From Acrocarpospora catenulata (GTDB lineage: Bacteria; Actinomycetota; Actinomycetes; Streptosporangiales; Streptosporangiaceae), in the NCBI RefSeq assembly GCF_018476525.1, contig NZ_JAHCST010000063.1, positions 1 to 53,413 on the forward strand: 53,413 bases of DNA, in the 5' to 3' direction. Positions 1-7,722 of this stretch are shown piece after piece. A program made the position numbers and the translations under genes. The notes below the pieces were generated by a model. That model was not told the origin of the DNA. It did not search any database and was given only the letters and a program-made list of their open reading frames with translations. The first letter of the stretch is position 1, and each line of letters begins with the position of its first letter.

Positions 1-108
1 TAGTCGTATGTGGGGTTTGCCCGGCCGCGCCGGTGTCTGGACTGAACGTAGGGAGCGCAGCGACCGGAGAGAGGGAAGACGCCGGCTGAGAGCGGCCGGG
101 CCGCCGTG

Positions 109-169
109 CCGGAGGCGCGGCCAATGTCACAGCCGGGCCGGCCCGCCGGAGGCGGGCCCAATGTCACAG
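109..169. repeat. Two 24-bp direct repeats with G+C hairpins
   Basis: Two near-identical 24-base units at 109-132 and 146-169 (period 37) both end in CAATGTCACAG. The unit interior differs only by a CG/GC swap. Each lies at a hairpin: 140-158 has arms GGCCCGCC and GGCGGGCC around a GGA loop, and the upstream copy can pair GGCCGC with GCGGCC. They sit directly downstream of the minus-strand gene that ends at 164, so they may form its terminator. The repeat itself has no known identity. Confidence 0.5.
140..158 (-). terminator. Hairpin after DUF3499 gene
   Basis: Perfect 8-bp stem (GGCCCGCC / GGCGGGCC) with a 3-base loop, immediately past the stop of the minus-strand gene. There is no T tract, as is common in actinomycetes. 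Confidence 0.4.
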
Positions 170-559
170 CTCGCGGTTGGGTTGGGCGGATTTGAGTACT
201 CGGAGGTGGCCGCGGCGCCCGACTTCTACGCCTTGTCCGGTCGGCTCTCCGGCGGTGGGTGCGGGGCGGGCCGCCTCGCGGACGGCGTTGGCCAGGGCTT
301 CCAGATCGTCTCCGCTGGGCGCTCCCGGCTCGTACGGCAGGCGCACGACCTCCCAGCCGCGGGGCGCGGTGAGCCGCTCGGCGTGTTCCGCGCACAGGTC
401 ATAGCAGTGCGGCTCGACGTACGTCGCCAGCGGGCCCAGAACGGCGGTCGAGTCGGCGTACACGTACGTGAGTGTGAAGACGGCAGGCTGCCTGCAGGCG
501 GTACGGGAACAGCTGCGGACGGGGCTCACGGAGGGACCGTATCCGGTCCGCGTGCACAT
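164..559 (-). CDS. DUF3499 family protein
   Basis: Small conserved actinobacterial protein of unknown function (DUF3499 family by recollection of the family's sequence). The core reads SPVRSCSRTACRQPAV, then TYVYADSTAVLGPLATYVEP, then HCYDLCAEHAERL. The paired Cys/His residues suggest a small zinc-ribbon-like fold, but that is inference. The open frame could start further upstream at 661, but that would run into the divergent neighbour at 634, so the ATG at 559 (behind a GGGGTGG stretch) or the GTG at 529, where the family normally begins, is preferred. It is divergent from the metallopeptidase-like gene, a pairing that is common in actinomycetes. The C-terminal 45 residues are low-complexity. 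Confidence 0.8.
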   Translation of the reverse strand: MCTRTGYGPSVSPVRSCSRTACRQPAVFTLTYVYADSTAVLGPLATYVEPHCYDLCAEHAERLTAPRGWEVVRLPYEPGAPSGDDLEALANAVREAARPAPTAGEPTGQGVEVGRRGHLRVLKSAQPNREL

Positions 560-633
560 TGCCACCACCCCGCCCCTCTTAACGAGCGTGTCGCCACAAT
601 CCGGACACGCCACCCCTCCCCTAAGCTGGGCGG

Positions 634-1080
634 ATGAGCTCACGAGGTCCCCGAGGTCCACGGCGGCGCGACCGCCACGGACGGGGCATGCGCGGCCCGC
701 TGGCGCCGTCCCACGTGCCGATCGCCAAGTCGCGGGGGGAACGCTTCGACGATCTGGTGCTGGACGCGGTGGACCGGCTCCGGGTGCGCTGGTCCAAGGA
801 GCTGGCCGCGGTGGAGTTCGGGGTGGAGGAGGTGCCGCAGGCGAGCGAGCTGCTGGACGGCCCTGGCCGGCTGGTCTCCGACCCGATCCCGTTCGGCCGC
901 GCGGAACCGGCGGCCGGCGGGGAGCCGGCCATGGTGGTGGTCTACCGCCGGCCGATGGAGGCCCGCGCCAGGGACCGTGAGCACCTGGCCAGCCTGGTGC
1001 ACAGCGTGGTGGTGGAACAGGTGGCGAGCCTGCTCGGCCTCACCCCGGAAGCCGTGGACCCCGGATACGACGAGGAATAG
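634..1080 (+). CDS. Metallopeptidase family protein (zincin-like, degenerate)
   Basis: 148-residue protein of the small zincin-like metallopeptidase family found next to DUF3499 genes in actinomycetes. The conserved core VVVYRRPMEARARDREHL is followed by a helix where the family's HExxH zinc motif would lie. Here it reads VHSVVVEQVASLLGL, so His and Glu are present but the canonical HExxH spacing is absent, and the protein may not be an active protease. The ATG at 634 follows GGGCGG. The N-terminal 20 residues are Arg/Gly-rich, and Met19 is an alternative start. Confidence 0.75.
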   Translation: MSSRGPRGPRRRDRHGRGMRGPLAPSHVPIAKSRGERFDDLVLDAVDRLRVRWSKELAAVEFGVEEVPQASELLDGPGRLVSDPIPFGRAEPAAGGEPAMVVVYRRPMEARARDREHLASLVHSVVVEQVASLLGLTPEAVDPGYDEE

Positions 1081-1086
1081 CGCGCG

Positions 1087-1119
1087 CACACCGCCAGGCA
1101 GCTCCGACAGCGCGGTGTG
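1087..1119. terminator. Possible terminator between convergent genes
   Basis: CACACCGC at 1087-1094 pairs with GCGGTGTG at 1112-1119 around a 17-base loop, just past the stop at 1080 and ahead of the stop of the converging gene at 1206. The long loop makes this tentative. Confidence 0.3.
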
Positions 1120-1205
1120 GCTCAGGGCCAGGGCCAGCGGGATGGTGGAGGCGACGATCCGGCCACGCACGCCGAGACCGAGGGCACCGGAGAGGTACGG
1201 AGCGA

Positions 1206-2615
1206 CTAGGGCAGCACGGCTGCCGGGTTGTCGGTGGTCGGCGGGACCAGGGCCCAGGTGCGGGCCACGGCCAGCGGCTGGGCGGTGAGCAGTTGCCCGA
1301 GCGAGGTGTTCTCCTCGATCACCCGCCCGCCGTACACCGGGCCGGACCCCGGCTGGGGCTGGAGCACGACGCTGAAGCCCTTCTCACCGCCGGGCGGCGG
1401 GTTGAGCCGGATCTCCTTGGTCCTGGCCGCCGGCACGACCACCTGGGTCGGGGGTGGCGGGTCGCCCTCCTTGGGCAGCAGCTGGAGGCGCACGGTGGCG
1501 GCCCCGAACGGTGCGGAGAGCACCAGCCGGGTGCCCTTCCTGGCGTCGGCGACCACGCTGCCGAGGTCGAGGGCGGGCGCCCCGGCCGTGTAGGCGACGT
1601 CCTGCAGGGTGCCGGTGCCGGTGATCTCCAGCCCGGCCACGATCGGCGCCTCGGAGGTGAGCAGCAGCGCGGCCGGCTGCCCGCCGACGCCGGTGGTCAG
1701 GTCCATGGTGGTGGTGGATCCGGCCGGCACCTTCACGTCCTCGCGGCCTTTCAGCGCGTACGAGCCGTCCTTGAGCACCGCCCTGACCTGGACCACGGTG
1801 TCCTGCTCGCCGGGGGCGGTGATGTAGAGCACCCGGCGCCCCGCGCTGCCCGGCACCCCGGGCACCACCACCTGGGTGTCGGGGGCGGCGGCGGCAGGCA
1901 GCCAGTCCGCTCCCTTGCCCTGGCCGAGCACGGCCTCCACGGCGGCGGTCACCCGGCCCCGGCTGGTCTCCACGTGCAGGCCCATCACCAGCGGCGAGGT
2001 GATGACCTTGCGGAGCTTGACCGCGCGGTGCTCGCCGGGTTTGAGCACCATGCCGGTGGCCTGGTCGGTGACCACCAGCCCCTCGCCCGCGTACACGGTG
2101 AAGAAGACGTCGGCGGGCGCGGCCTCCACGTTGGACAGGTGCAGGGTGAGGTCGGCGACGGCCGGACCCGGCCCGACGAACCAGGCGTCGGCCCCCGGCT
2201 CCACGCACCGCACCCCGGCGAGCCCGCGCGCCGCGCCGCTGGTCTCCTTGCTGGTACGGCCCGCCTCAAGCCCGGAGGCCATCGCGCCGGTGGCCCCGAT
2301 CCGAACGGGGTCGGCCCCCTTGGCGATGGACTTCTGCCAGAGCGTGCCTGGCTGGTCGAGTACGACGGTTTTCTCCCCGTCCAGCACGGTGGCCTCGCCC
2401 GGCCCTTCGACACCGGGCGGGGTGACCGCGCTGACGGTGGCCCCGCCGGGGTCAGGGCAGACGGTGGACACCGAGGCGACGGCGGCCCGCACGGGCTTGG
2501 GCTGCTCCACCCGCACCGGTGCGGGGCGGCTGACGAAGGCCCCGCCGTACACGGCGGCCAGGGCGATGAGCACCAGGGCGAGCATCCCGAACCGGTTCTC
2601 GATGAGACGTCTCAT
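1206..2615 (-). CDS. DUF5719 family exported/membrane-anchored protein
   Basis: 469 residues beginning MRRLIENRF, with one hydrophobic segment near residues 10-26 (MLALVLIALAAVYGG) and a long extracytoplasmic beta-rich region. It matches actinobacterial DUF5719 proteins, whose function is unknown. The start is fixed by a 4-base ATGA overlap with the stop of the upstream glycosyltransferase (2612-2615), indicating translational coupling, so the two products probably work together at the membrane. Repeated segments of the type VVVP...R...RLNPPPGG and VRLQLLPKEG suggest several immunoglobulin-like beta modules; this is inference. No catalytic motif was seen. Confidence 0.75.
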   Translation of the reverse strand: MRRLIENRFGMLALVLIALAAVYGGAFVSRPAPVRVEQPKPVRAAVASVSTVCPDPGGATVSAVTPPGVEGPGEATVLDGEKTVVLDQPGTLWQKSIAKGADPVRIGATGAMASGLEAGRTSKETSGAARGLAGVRCVEPGADAWFVGPGPAVADLTLHLSNVEAAPADVFFTVYAGEGLVVTDQATGMVLKPGEHRAVKLRKVITSPLVMGLHVETSRGRVTAAVEAVLGQGKGADWLPAAAAPDTQVVVPGVPGSAGRRVLYITAPGEQDTVVQVRAVLKDGSYALKGREDVKVPAGSTTTMDLTTGVGGQPAALLLTSEAPIVAGLEITGTGTLQDVAYTAGAPALDLGSVVADARKGTRLVLSAPFGAATVRLQLLPKEGDPPPPTQVVVPAARTKEIRLNPPPGGEKGFSVVLQPQPGSGPVYGGRVIEENTSLGQLLTAQPLAVARTWALVPPTTDNPAAVLP

Positions 2616-5395
2616 ACCAGCACCCGCTCTCCGGACACCTGCTCCTCGGCCACCGGCTCCGGCTCGGCGGCCCTGGCCCCGGGCGCGGCCAGGATGAGCA
2701 CGAGCGCCACCAGCACGCCCTGTCCCCAGAGCCAGTACCGGTGCGACGGATCGGGCGGGGAAGGCGGCGGCACGGTGACCGGGATGACCATGCGCCACAG
2801 CCCGGCCACCCGGGAGAGGCTGAGCCGGGTGAGCGCCGGTTCCGAGTCCAGCGCGCGGCGCAGTTCCGGGTCGACGGGCGCGGGCACCGCGACGAAGGCG
2901 ATCCCGCGCGATGCCAGCGCCTGGGCGTCCGTGCCGCCACGGCCGGAGGCCAGTCCGGCCACGGCGGCGGTCACCGCGCCGTCGGCTGTCCGCGCCTCGG
3001 CCTCGCCGATCAGCGGCGCGCGCCCGCGCAGCACCGTGTACGTGAGCGTCTCGCCCGCGCTCCGCAGCAGCACCGTGCCCTCCCCCGGCTCGGACTTGAG
3101 CGCGGCCAGCGAGGGAATCGGATCACGGAGGTTCCACCGCAGGGGACCGTGGTGTGCCCCCGTCCAGATCCACAGCCCGGCGGCGGCCACCGGGGTGGCG
3201 AACGCGACCAGCGCCACCAGCCAGGCCCCGGCCTTGCGGAAGCCGCCCGCCGCCCGGAACTCGGCCACCCGGTGCCCGGCCAGCGCGGTGGCCACCAGCA
3301 GCCCGGTGGCGGCGAACGCCAGCGGCACCCCGGGCCAGCCGGAGAGCCGGGCGACCACGGTGGCCACCAGCACGCCGAAGATCGCCACACCCCAGCCGAT
3401 GGCCACGATCAGCTGGTGCCGCCGGAGCAGCAGCGCCCCCAGGGCCACCGCGAGCAGTCCGGCCGTGGCCCAGAGCGGCGGGGTGCCCGGGCCGCCCGGG
3501 TTCAACGTGAGCAGGGCCTCGGGGGGCAGCCGGGGGTCGCCGGGAAGCGGCAGCCCCGCCTCGCGCAGGATCCGGGCTGGCTGGGCGACCAGTTCACCGA
3601 GCCACGGCAGCAGCAGCACGATCGGCACGATCAGGGTGATGGCAAGCGAGATGCCCACCCCCCGCCGTACGCCGCCGAAGGAAAGGGCCGCCAGCGCCCC
3701 CAGAATCGCCACGAAGGCGTATAGGAGGGGAACGAAGGCAGTGCCTATCGCAAGCAGCAATCCGAGCCCCCAGGCCGCTCTGCGGGCCGGGCGGGGGTCA
3801 CCAGAGAGCACCACGGTGGCCAGCGAGGCGTAAACCGGCAGCAGCACGATGACCACAGCGGAGCCGATCCGCCCGGTGGCCACCACCCCGGTGGCGACCG
3901 GCAGCAGCGCGTAGGTGACCGCCAACCACACCCGAGCCGGCGTGTACGGAATGAGCCGCCGGGTGGCCAAATACGCCGACAGTCCCGCCAGCGGCACGCA
4001 GCCGAGCAGCAGCACGGCCACCGCCAGCCAGACCTTGCCCAGGAAGAGCGTGGACAGCGCCGCGAGCACGGCCACGTACGGGGGCGCCCAGTCGCCGGTG
4101 TACAGCCCCCACAGATCTGCGGCCCCGCCGACCACCGGAACCAACGCCCCTCCCCCCAGCAGTCCCCCGGTGACCAGCCGCCAGTGCGCCGCCACGGTGA
4201 CCACGACCAGCGCCAGGAAGAGCCGGGCCCCCGCGTTGGCGAAGGTGCGGCGGAGGAAGCTGCCCTCGTCGTTGAGGAGTTCGTCGCCCTCTTCCTCCTC
4301 GGGCGCGCGGCCGACCGCGTGGTGCCGCCCGGCCGAGTCCAGCGGCCCGCTCCCGGCCAGCTGTCCCCGGACCATGTCGAAGATCCGGCGAACGGCCGCG
4401 CTGGGCGGTGTGAACAGGGGTTTGACCAGCTGGTAGCCGTTCTTGCGGTTCTTCTTGCGGGCTTTCCTGGCCCGGCGCAGTTTGCCGGGATGGAAGAGCA
4501 CCGAGCCGAGCGCGACGATCTCGTCCAGCGCGTACGCGGGCTGCTTGGCCACCAGGAAGAGCCCGGTCCTGACCATCGACCCGAAGGTGTTGCGGACCAT
4601 CGACCAGAGCATCGCCCAGAACGGCAGGTTGGCCATGATCACGAATAGTGCGTACCGGCGGGCCAGCCGGCGCGGGTGGTCGTCGCTGGCCGCGATCCGG
4701 CGCCGGCGGCGGGTGGCGGCCTCGGCGTGGTAGGCGGTCGCGGCGGTCACCGCGAGCACCCGGTGCCCGGCCGCCCGGGCCCGCCAGCAGAAGTCGAGGT
4801 CGTCGCGGAAGAGCGGGAGGCGCGGGTCCAGGCCGGAGAGCTCGTCCCAGACGTCCCGGCGGATCAGCATGCCCGCCGTGGAGACCGAGAGCGCGTCCCG
4901 TACCCCGCCGATGTCCTGGTCGTGCTGGCCCTGGTCGTACTCGCGGGGCTCCAGGCCGGTCTCCCTGCGGCCGGACCTGGCCACCGTGACGCCGAGCTCA
5001 AGAAGGAGTTTGCGGTCCAGCCAGTCCCGGAGTTTCGGACCCAGGATGACCGCGTCCTGGTGCTGCTCGGCCGCCCAGAGCAGGGTCTCCAGCGCCCGGG
5101 GCTCCGGGGCGCAGTCGTCGTGGATCAGCCAGAGCCATTCTGTGCCCTGGGGCTCATGCGGCAGGCGGGTCGTCACCTCGTGCACGGCCTGCGCGAACCC
5201 GGTGGAGCGGGGCATGCTGACCACCGCGTTGGGCCCGAAGGCCTGGGTCAGCAGCTTCCCGCTGTCGTCGCGGCTGCCGTTGTCGACGCCGACCACCCGG
5301 TCAAGCCGCCGGGTCTGGCCGAGGACGGCGGTGAGCGTCTCCCTGAGCCAGCGGGCGCCGTCATGGGCGACAACGATCGCGGTGACCGAGTGCAC
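2612..5395 (-). CDS. Large GT2 glycosyltransferase with polytopic membrane domain
   Basis: 927 residues. The N-terminal ~300 form a GT-A family 2 domain: VTAIVVAHDGARWLRETL, then VVGVDNGSRDDSG, WLIHDDCAP (DxD-like region), and FRDDLDFCWRARAAGH, which is the ED/R-type acceptor region. The rest holds about a dozen hydrophobic segments (for example LWLAVTYALLPVATGVVATG and ISLAITLIVPIVLLLPWL) and then an extracytoplasmic stretch before a last membrane helix near the C-terminus. This large architecture is typical of actinobacterial cell-envelope glycosyltransferases; donor and acceptor are unknown. The gene is first in a two-gene unit with the DUF5719 gene, which overlaps it by ATGA. Confidence 0.85.
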   Translation of the reverse strand: MHSVTAIVVAHDGARWLRETLTAVLGQTRRLDRVVGVDNGSRDDSGKLLTQAFGPNAVVSMPRSTGFAQAVHEVTTRLPHEPQGTEWLWLIHDDCAPEPRALETLLWAAEQHQDAVILGPKLRDWLDRKLLLELGVTVARSGRRETGLEPREYDQGQHDQDIGGVRDALSVSTAGMLIRRDVWDELSGLDPRLPLFRDDLDFCWRARAAGHRVLAVTAATAYHAEAATRRRRRIAASDDHPRRLARRYALFVIMANLPFWAMLWSMVRNTFGSMVRTGLFLVAKQPAYALDEIVALGSVLFHPGKLRRARKARKKNRKNGYQLVKPLFTPPSAAVRRIFDMVRGQLAGSGPLDSAGRHHAVGRAPEEEEGDELLNDEGSFLRRTFANAGARLFLALVVVTVAAHWRLVTGGLLGGGALVPVVGGAADLWGLYTGDWAPPYVAVLAALSTLFLGKVWLAVAVLLLGCVPLAGLSAYLATRRLIPYTPARVWLAVTYALLPVATGVVATGRIGSAVVIVLLPVYASLATVVLSGDPRPARRAAWGLGLLLAIGTAFVPLLYAFVAILGALAALSFGGVRRGVGISLAITLIVPIVLLLPWLGELVAQPARILREAGLPLPGDPRLPPEALLTLNPGGPGTPPLWATAGLLAVALGALLLRRHQLIVAIGWGVAIFGVLVATVVARLSGWPGVPLAFAATGLLVATALAGHRVAEFRAAGGFRKAGAWLVALVAFATPVAAAGLWIWTGAHHGPLRWNLRDPIPSLAALKSEPGEGTVLLRSAGETLTYTVLRGRAPLIGEAEARTADGAVTAAVAGLASGRGGTDAQALASRGIAFVAVPAPVDPELRRALDSEPALTRLSLSRVAGLWRMVIPVTVPPPSPPDPSHRYWLWGQGVLVALVLILAAPGARAAEPEPVAEEQVSGERVLV

Positions 5396-5470
5396 GGGAG
5401 TCCTTGGAAGTTCTTACGGAAGGGGTTTGTACGGCTTTGCCGCGCCCACCTTACGGCACCACCCGCCGCC

Positions 5471-5500
5471 GTCAGACCGAAAGCCGTCAGACCGAAAGCC
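5471..5500. repeat. Perfect 15-bp tandem duplication
   Basis: GTCAGACCGAAAGCC occurs twice head to tail (5471-5485, 5486-5500) in the gap between the GT2 start and the whiB terminator. It is probably replication slippage. It lies in the likely promoter region of the GT2 gene. Confidence 0.6.
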
Positions 5501-5518
5501 AGCGGTCCGAAACCAAAA

Positions 5519-5542
5519 GCGGGGGCCACAGGTGGCCCCCGC
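5519..5542 (-). terminator. Rho-independent terminator of whiB
   Basis: Perfect 11-bp stem GCGGGGGCCAC / GTGGCCCCCGC with a 2-base loop. On the minus strand it is followed by TTTTGG, giving a classic intrinsic terminator just past the whiB stop at 5547. Confidence 0.85.
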
Positions 5543-5546
5543 GTTT

Positions 5547-5804
5547 TCAAACGGCCTGGCGTTTGATCCGTCTCCGCTCCCGCTCGGACAGACCCCCCCA
5601 GATGCCGAATCGTTCGTCGTGTTCCAGCGCATATTCGAGGCACTCCGCGCGCACTTCACACGCACGGCACACCTTCTTAGCCTCTCGGGTGGAGCCGCCC
5701 TTTTCTGGAAAGAACGCCTCCGGATCGGTCTGAGCGCACAACGCGCGCTCCTGCCAACCCAGATCTTCACCGTCGAGCGCCTGTGCCATGACCGGCTCGG
5801 TCAC
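5547..5804 (-). CDS. whiB: WhiB-family Fe-S transcription regulator (WhiB/WhiB2 type)
   Basis: 85-residue WhiB-like protein. It carries the four cluster-ligating cysteines (C23, C46, C49, C55, in the order C..CxxCxxxxxC), the GIWGG turn at 67-71 and a basic DNA-binding tail ERERRRIKRQ. The core ALCAQTDPEAFFPEKGGSTR matches developmental WhiB of Streptomyces and WhiB2/WhmD of mycobacteria, which act with WhiA in sporulation septation and cell division. The GTG start at 5804 is chosen because GGGAGG lies 6 bases upstream; a longer frame to 5900 has no such site. It stands alone with its own terminator, and short palindromes lie in its upstream region. Confidence 0.93.
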   Translation of the reverse strand: MTEPVMAQALDGEDLGWQERALCAQTDPEAFFPEKGGSTREAKKVCRACEVRAECLEYALEHDERFGIWGGLSERERRRIKRQAV

Positions 5805-5903
5805 TGCACACCTCCCTGTCGCCCGCCCGTCACCAACAGCAAGTGGTGCCCCCCTATGAACGCCGTCCTCATACCCACCTTGAGGAAGGCGTAACAACAC
5901 AGC

Positions 5904-5920
5904 TGTAATTACACGCGTGT
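5904..5920. promoter_or_regulatory. Overlapping palindromes upstream of whiB
   Basis: TGTAATTACA (5904-5913) and ACACGCGTGT (5911-5920) are perfect 10-base palindromes sharing ACA, about 100 bases upstream of the whiB start, in a locally AT-rich patch. They may bind a developmental regulator; which one is unknown. Confidence 0.35.
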
Positions 5921-5952
5921 CCTACGTGCGGCGTCAAGCGGCATGGCGATAC

Positions 5953-5977
5953 CCGGGGAAAGACATGCTTGCCCCGG
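5953..5977 (-). terminator. Hairpin terminator after the membrane protein gene
   Basis: Arms CCGGGGAAAG and CTTGCCCCGG (9 of 10 paired) around a 5-base loop, 16 bases past the stop at 5994 on the minus strand. It separates this gene from the whiB promoter region. Confidence 0.55.
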
Positions 5978-5993
5978 TATATAACGCTATGGA

Positions 5994-7559
5994 TCAGTGG
6001 TCGCGCCGATCGGAACCGTACCAATGAGGGGTTGCTTCGGCCCCCTGAGCTGCTTGTTCTCGACCTGAACCAGCGTCAGGATTTACCTGCGGCCGCTCCG
6101 GCTTGTAGATCGCGGTCGGGTCGATGAGTTGGTCCGCCCGGAGCGGGTCGCTCAGCGGGTCCCCCTGGTAGCGGGGGCTGCTGAGGGCATCGCCCTGGTA
6201 TCGCACGCTTTCTGGCCCGCTCATCGGATCGCCCAGGTATCGCCCGAGGTCAGGGCTGGTGAGCGGTTCGCCCCGGTACGGGTCGTTCTGGAAGCGAACG
6301 GTCTGGTCCGGCCCCTCGTACTGGGGCGTCGGGGGAGTCTGCGGGTGGCCCAGCGGGTTGTGGTAGCCGGACTGCGCGGGCGGCGCGGGCGGCAGCGGCG
6401 CGGGGGGTAAGGGCTGCGGCGCCGGCTGGGGCACCGACTGCGGCACCGACTGGGGCGGCTGCTGCTGGTAGGACTGCGCCTGCTGGTACGCCTGGGCGAG
6501 CTGCTGCTCCCGCGGATCCCCCTCATAGGAGGGCTCGTACGCGGGCTCGTACGGCGGCTCGTAGGCCTGCTGCGCGAACTGCTGCCCCGAGTACCCCACG
6601 AACGGCGACCCCCCGTGCTGCGGGTAGGCCGGGGTGTCGTCGTACACCGGCGGGTTGTCGTAGGACAGCGGCGGGTACGACGGCGCGTCCCCCGCGTATC
6701 CGTGCTGGTCGAAGACGGGTCCCTGGGGCGGCTGCTGCTGGTACCCGTTCTGCTGCGACGCCGCGTACGAAGCCGCCGAAAAAGATTGCTCGACCGGCTG
6801 AACGAATCCCGGCTGGGCCGCGTATCCCTGGTCGTAAACCGGGGCCGCGTAGGCGTCCTGGGTGCGATCGGCGGACCGTTCCGCCGCGTACGGCAGGGCC
6901 GACTGTGCGGTGTGTTGTGGTTGTGGCGCGGCGGACGCGGGTGAGGGAACGGAGGCCGGAGGGACAGCAGGTTCGGGGACGACAGGAGCCATCACGGGCT
7001 CCGGGGCGGGCACCTGGTTGCCGTAGCCCTGGTACCCGTCGTTCTGGTAGCCGCCGAAGAACGGCTCCTGGTCTTGGTCGGGCATCCGGCCGGTTCGAGT
7101 CCTGGGCGCGGTAGGCGCGACCGCGCCCAGGACGAACACCAGGGCGAGCGCGGTGAGCGCGAGCATGGGCAGGGTGAGGACGAGGCCTTCCACCTTGTCG
7201 CCGAAGTCCAGCGACCCGGCCAGCAGGGCGAGCAGGCTGATCGCGCCGAACAGGGTGGCGATGGCGAGCGCTCCGGCCGCGCCGAGGCCGATCAGGTGGC
7301 TCTTGGGGGTGGGCTCCCCGAAGCGGGTGCAGACGACCACCGCGCCCACGGCGAGCGCGGCGCTGACCGGAGAAACCAGCAGGTCCAGGCTGAGCGCGGC
7401 ACGCACGCCGAACGCGGCTCCCGATCCCCCGAGCAGGAGCCTGAAGATGCCGACGAGCACGCTGGTGGAGACCACCGCGAGCATGATCCAGGCGGCGGGC
7501 TCTCTCAGCCTCGCCGGTTCCACCTTGATCAACGTGACCCCCTGATATCCACACCGCAT
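5994..7559 (-). CDS. Membrane protein with long Pro/Gln/Tyr-rich tail
   Basis: About 520 residues. Four hydrophobic segments lie in the first ~165 residues (AWIMLAVVSTSVLVGIFRLL; LLVSPVSAALAVGAVVVC; LIGLGAAGALAIATLFGAIS; LTLPMLALTALALVFVLG). They are followed by about 350 residues of low-complexity Pro, Gln, Tyr and Ser. Near the C-terminus a motif of the type YxGDPLS recurs four times (YRGEPLTSP, YLGDPMSGP, YQGDALSSP, YQGDPLSDP). No family with a known function is recognised. The tail is probably cytoplasmic or surface-exposed and disordered. The start is uncertain: the ATG at 7559 or the TTG at 7532, which has GGGGG at a good distance. A rare TTA leucine codon lies at 6408-6410. Confidence 0.65.
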   Translation of the reverse strand: MRCGYQGVTLIKVEPARLREPAAWIMLAVVSTSVLVGIFRLLLGGSGAAFGVRAALSLDLLVSPVSAALAVGAVVVCTRFGEPTPKSHLIGLGAAGALAIATLFGAISLLALLAGSLDFGDKVEGLVLTLPMLALTALALVFVLGAVAPTAPRTRTGRMPDQDQEPFFGGYQNDGYQGYGNQVPAPEPVMAPVVPEPAVPPASVPSPASAAPQPQHTAQSALPYAAERSADRTQDAYAAPVYDQGYAAQPGFVQPVEQSFSAASYAASQQNGYQQQPPQGPVFDQHGYAGDAPSYPPLSYDNPPVYDDTPAYPQHGGSPFVGYSGQQFAQQAYEPPYEPAYEPSYEGDPREQQLAQAYQQAQSYQQQPPQSVPQSVPQPAPQPLPPAPLPPAPPAQSGYHNPLGHPQTPPTPQYEGPDQTVRFQNDPYRGEPLTSPDLGRYLGDPMSGPESVRYQGDALSSPRYQGDPLSDPLRADQLIDPTAIYKPERPQVNPDAGSGREQAAQGAEATPHWYGSDRRDH

Positions 7560-7722
7560 ACAAACGGCATACCGAGAAAGTTTCGCACATGACTGACTTT
7601 GTCGTCGGGTGACCCACCAACCTCATGAATCCCCCGAGTGTCCTAACGTTCACATTTGTCCATGACCTGCGGTGCGATCCCCCCTGCGGGGCCGCCGATG
7701 CGCCTACTGGAAGACTGACCCC

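Noticed and set aside
640-1170. Minus-strand frame with signal-peptide-like start at 1170
   Set aside because: Most of it is antisense to the metallopeptidase-like gene; only the gap part is kept as a weak finding.
1293-3833. Very long plus-strand open frame antisense to the DUF5719 and GT2 genes
   Set aside because: It is a GC-driven frame without domains; the minus-strand frames match families and have coupled starts.
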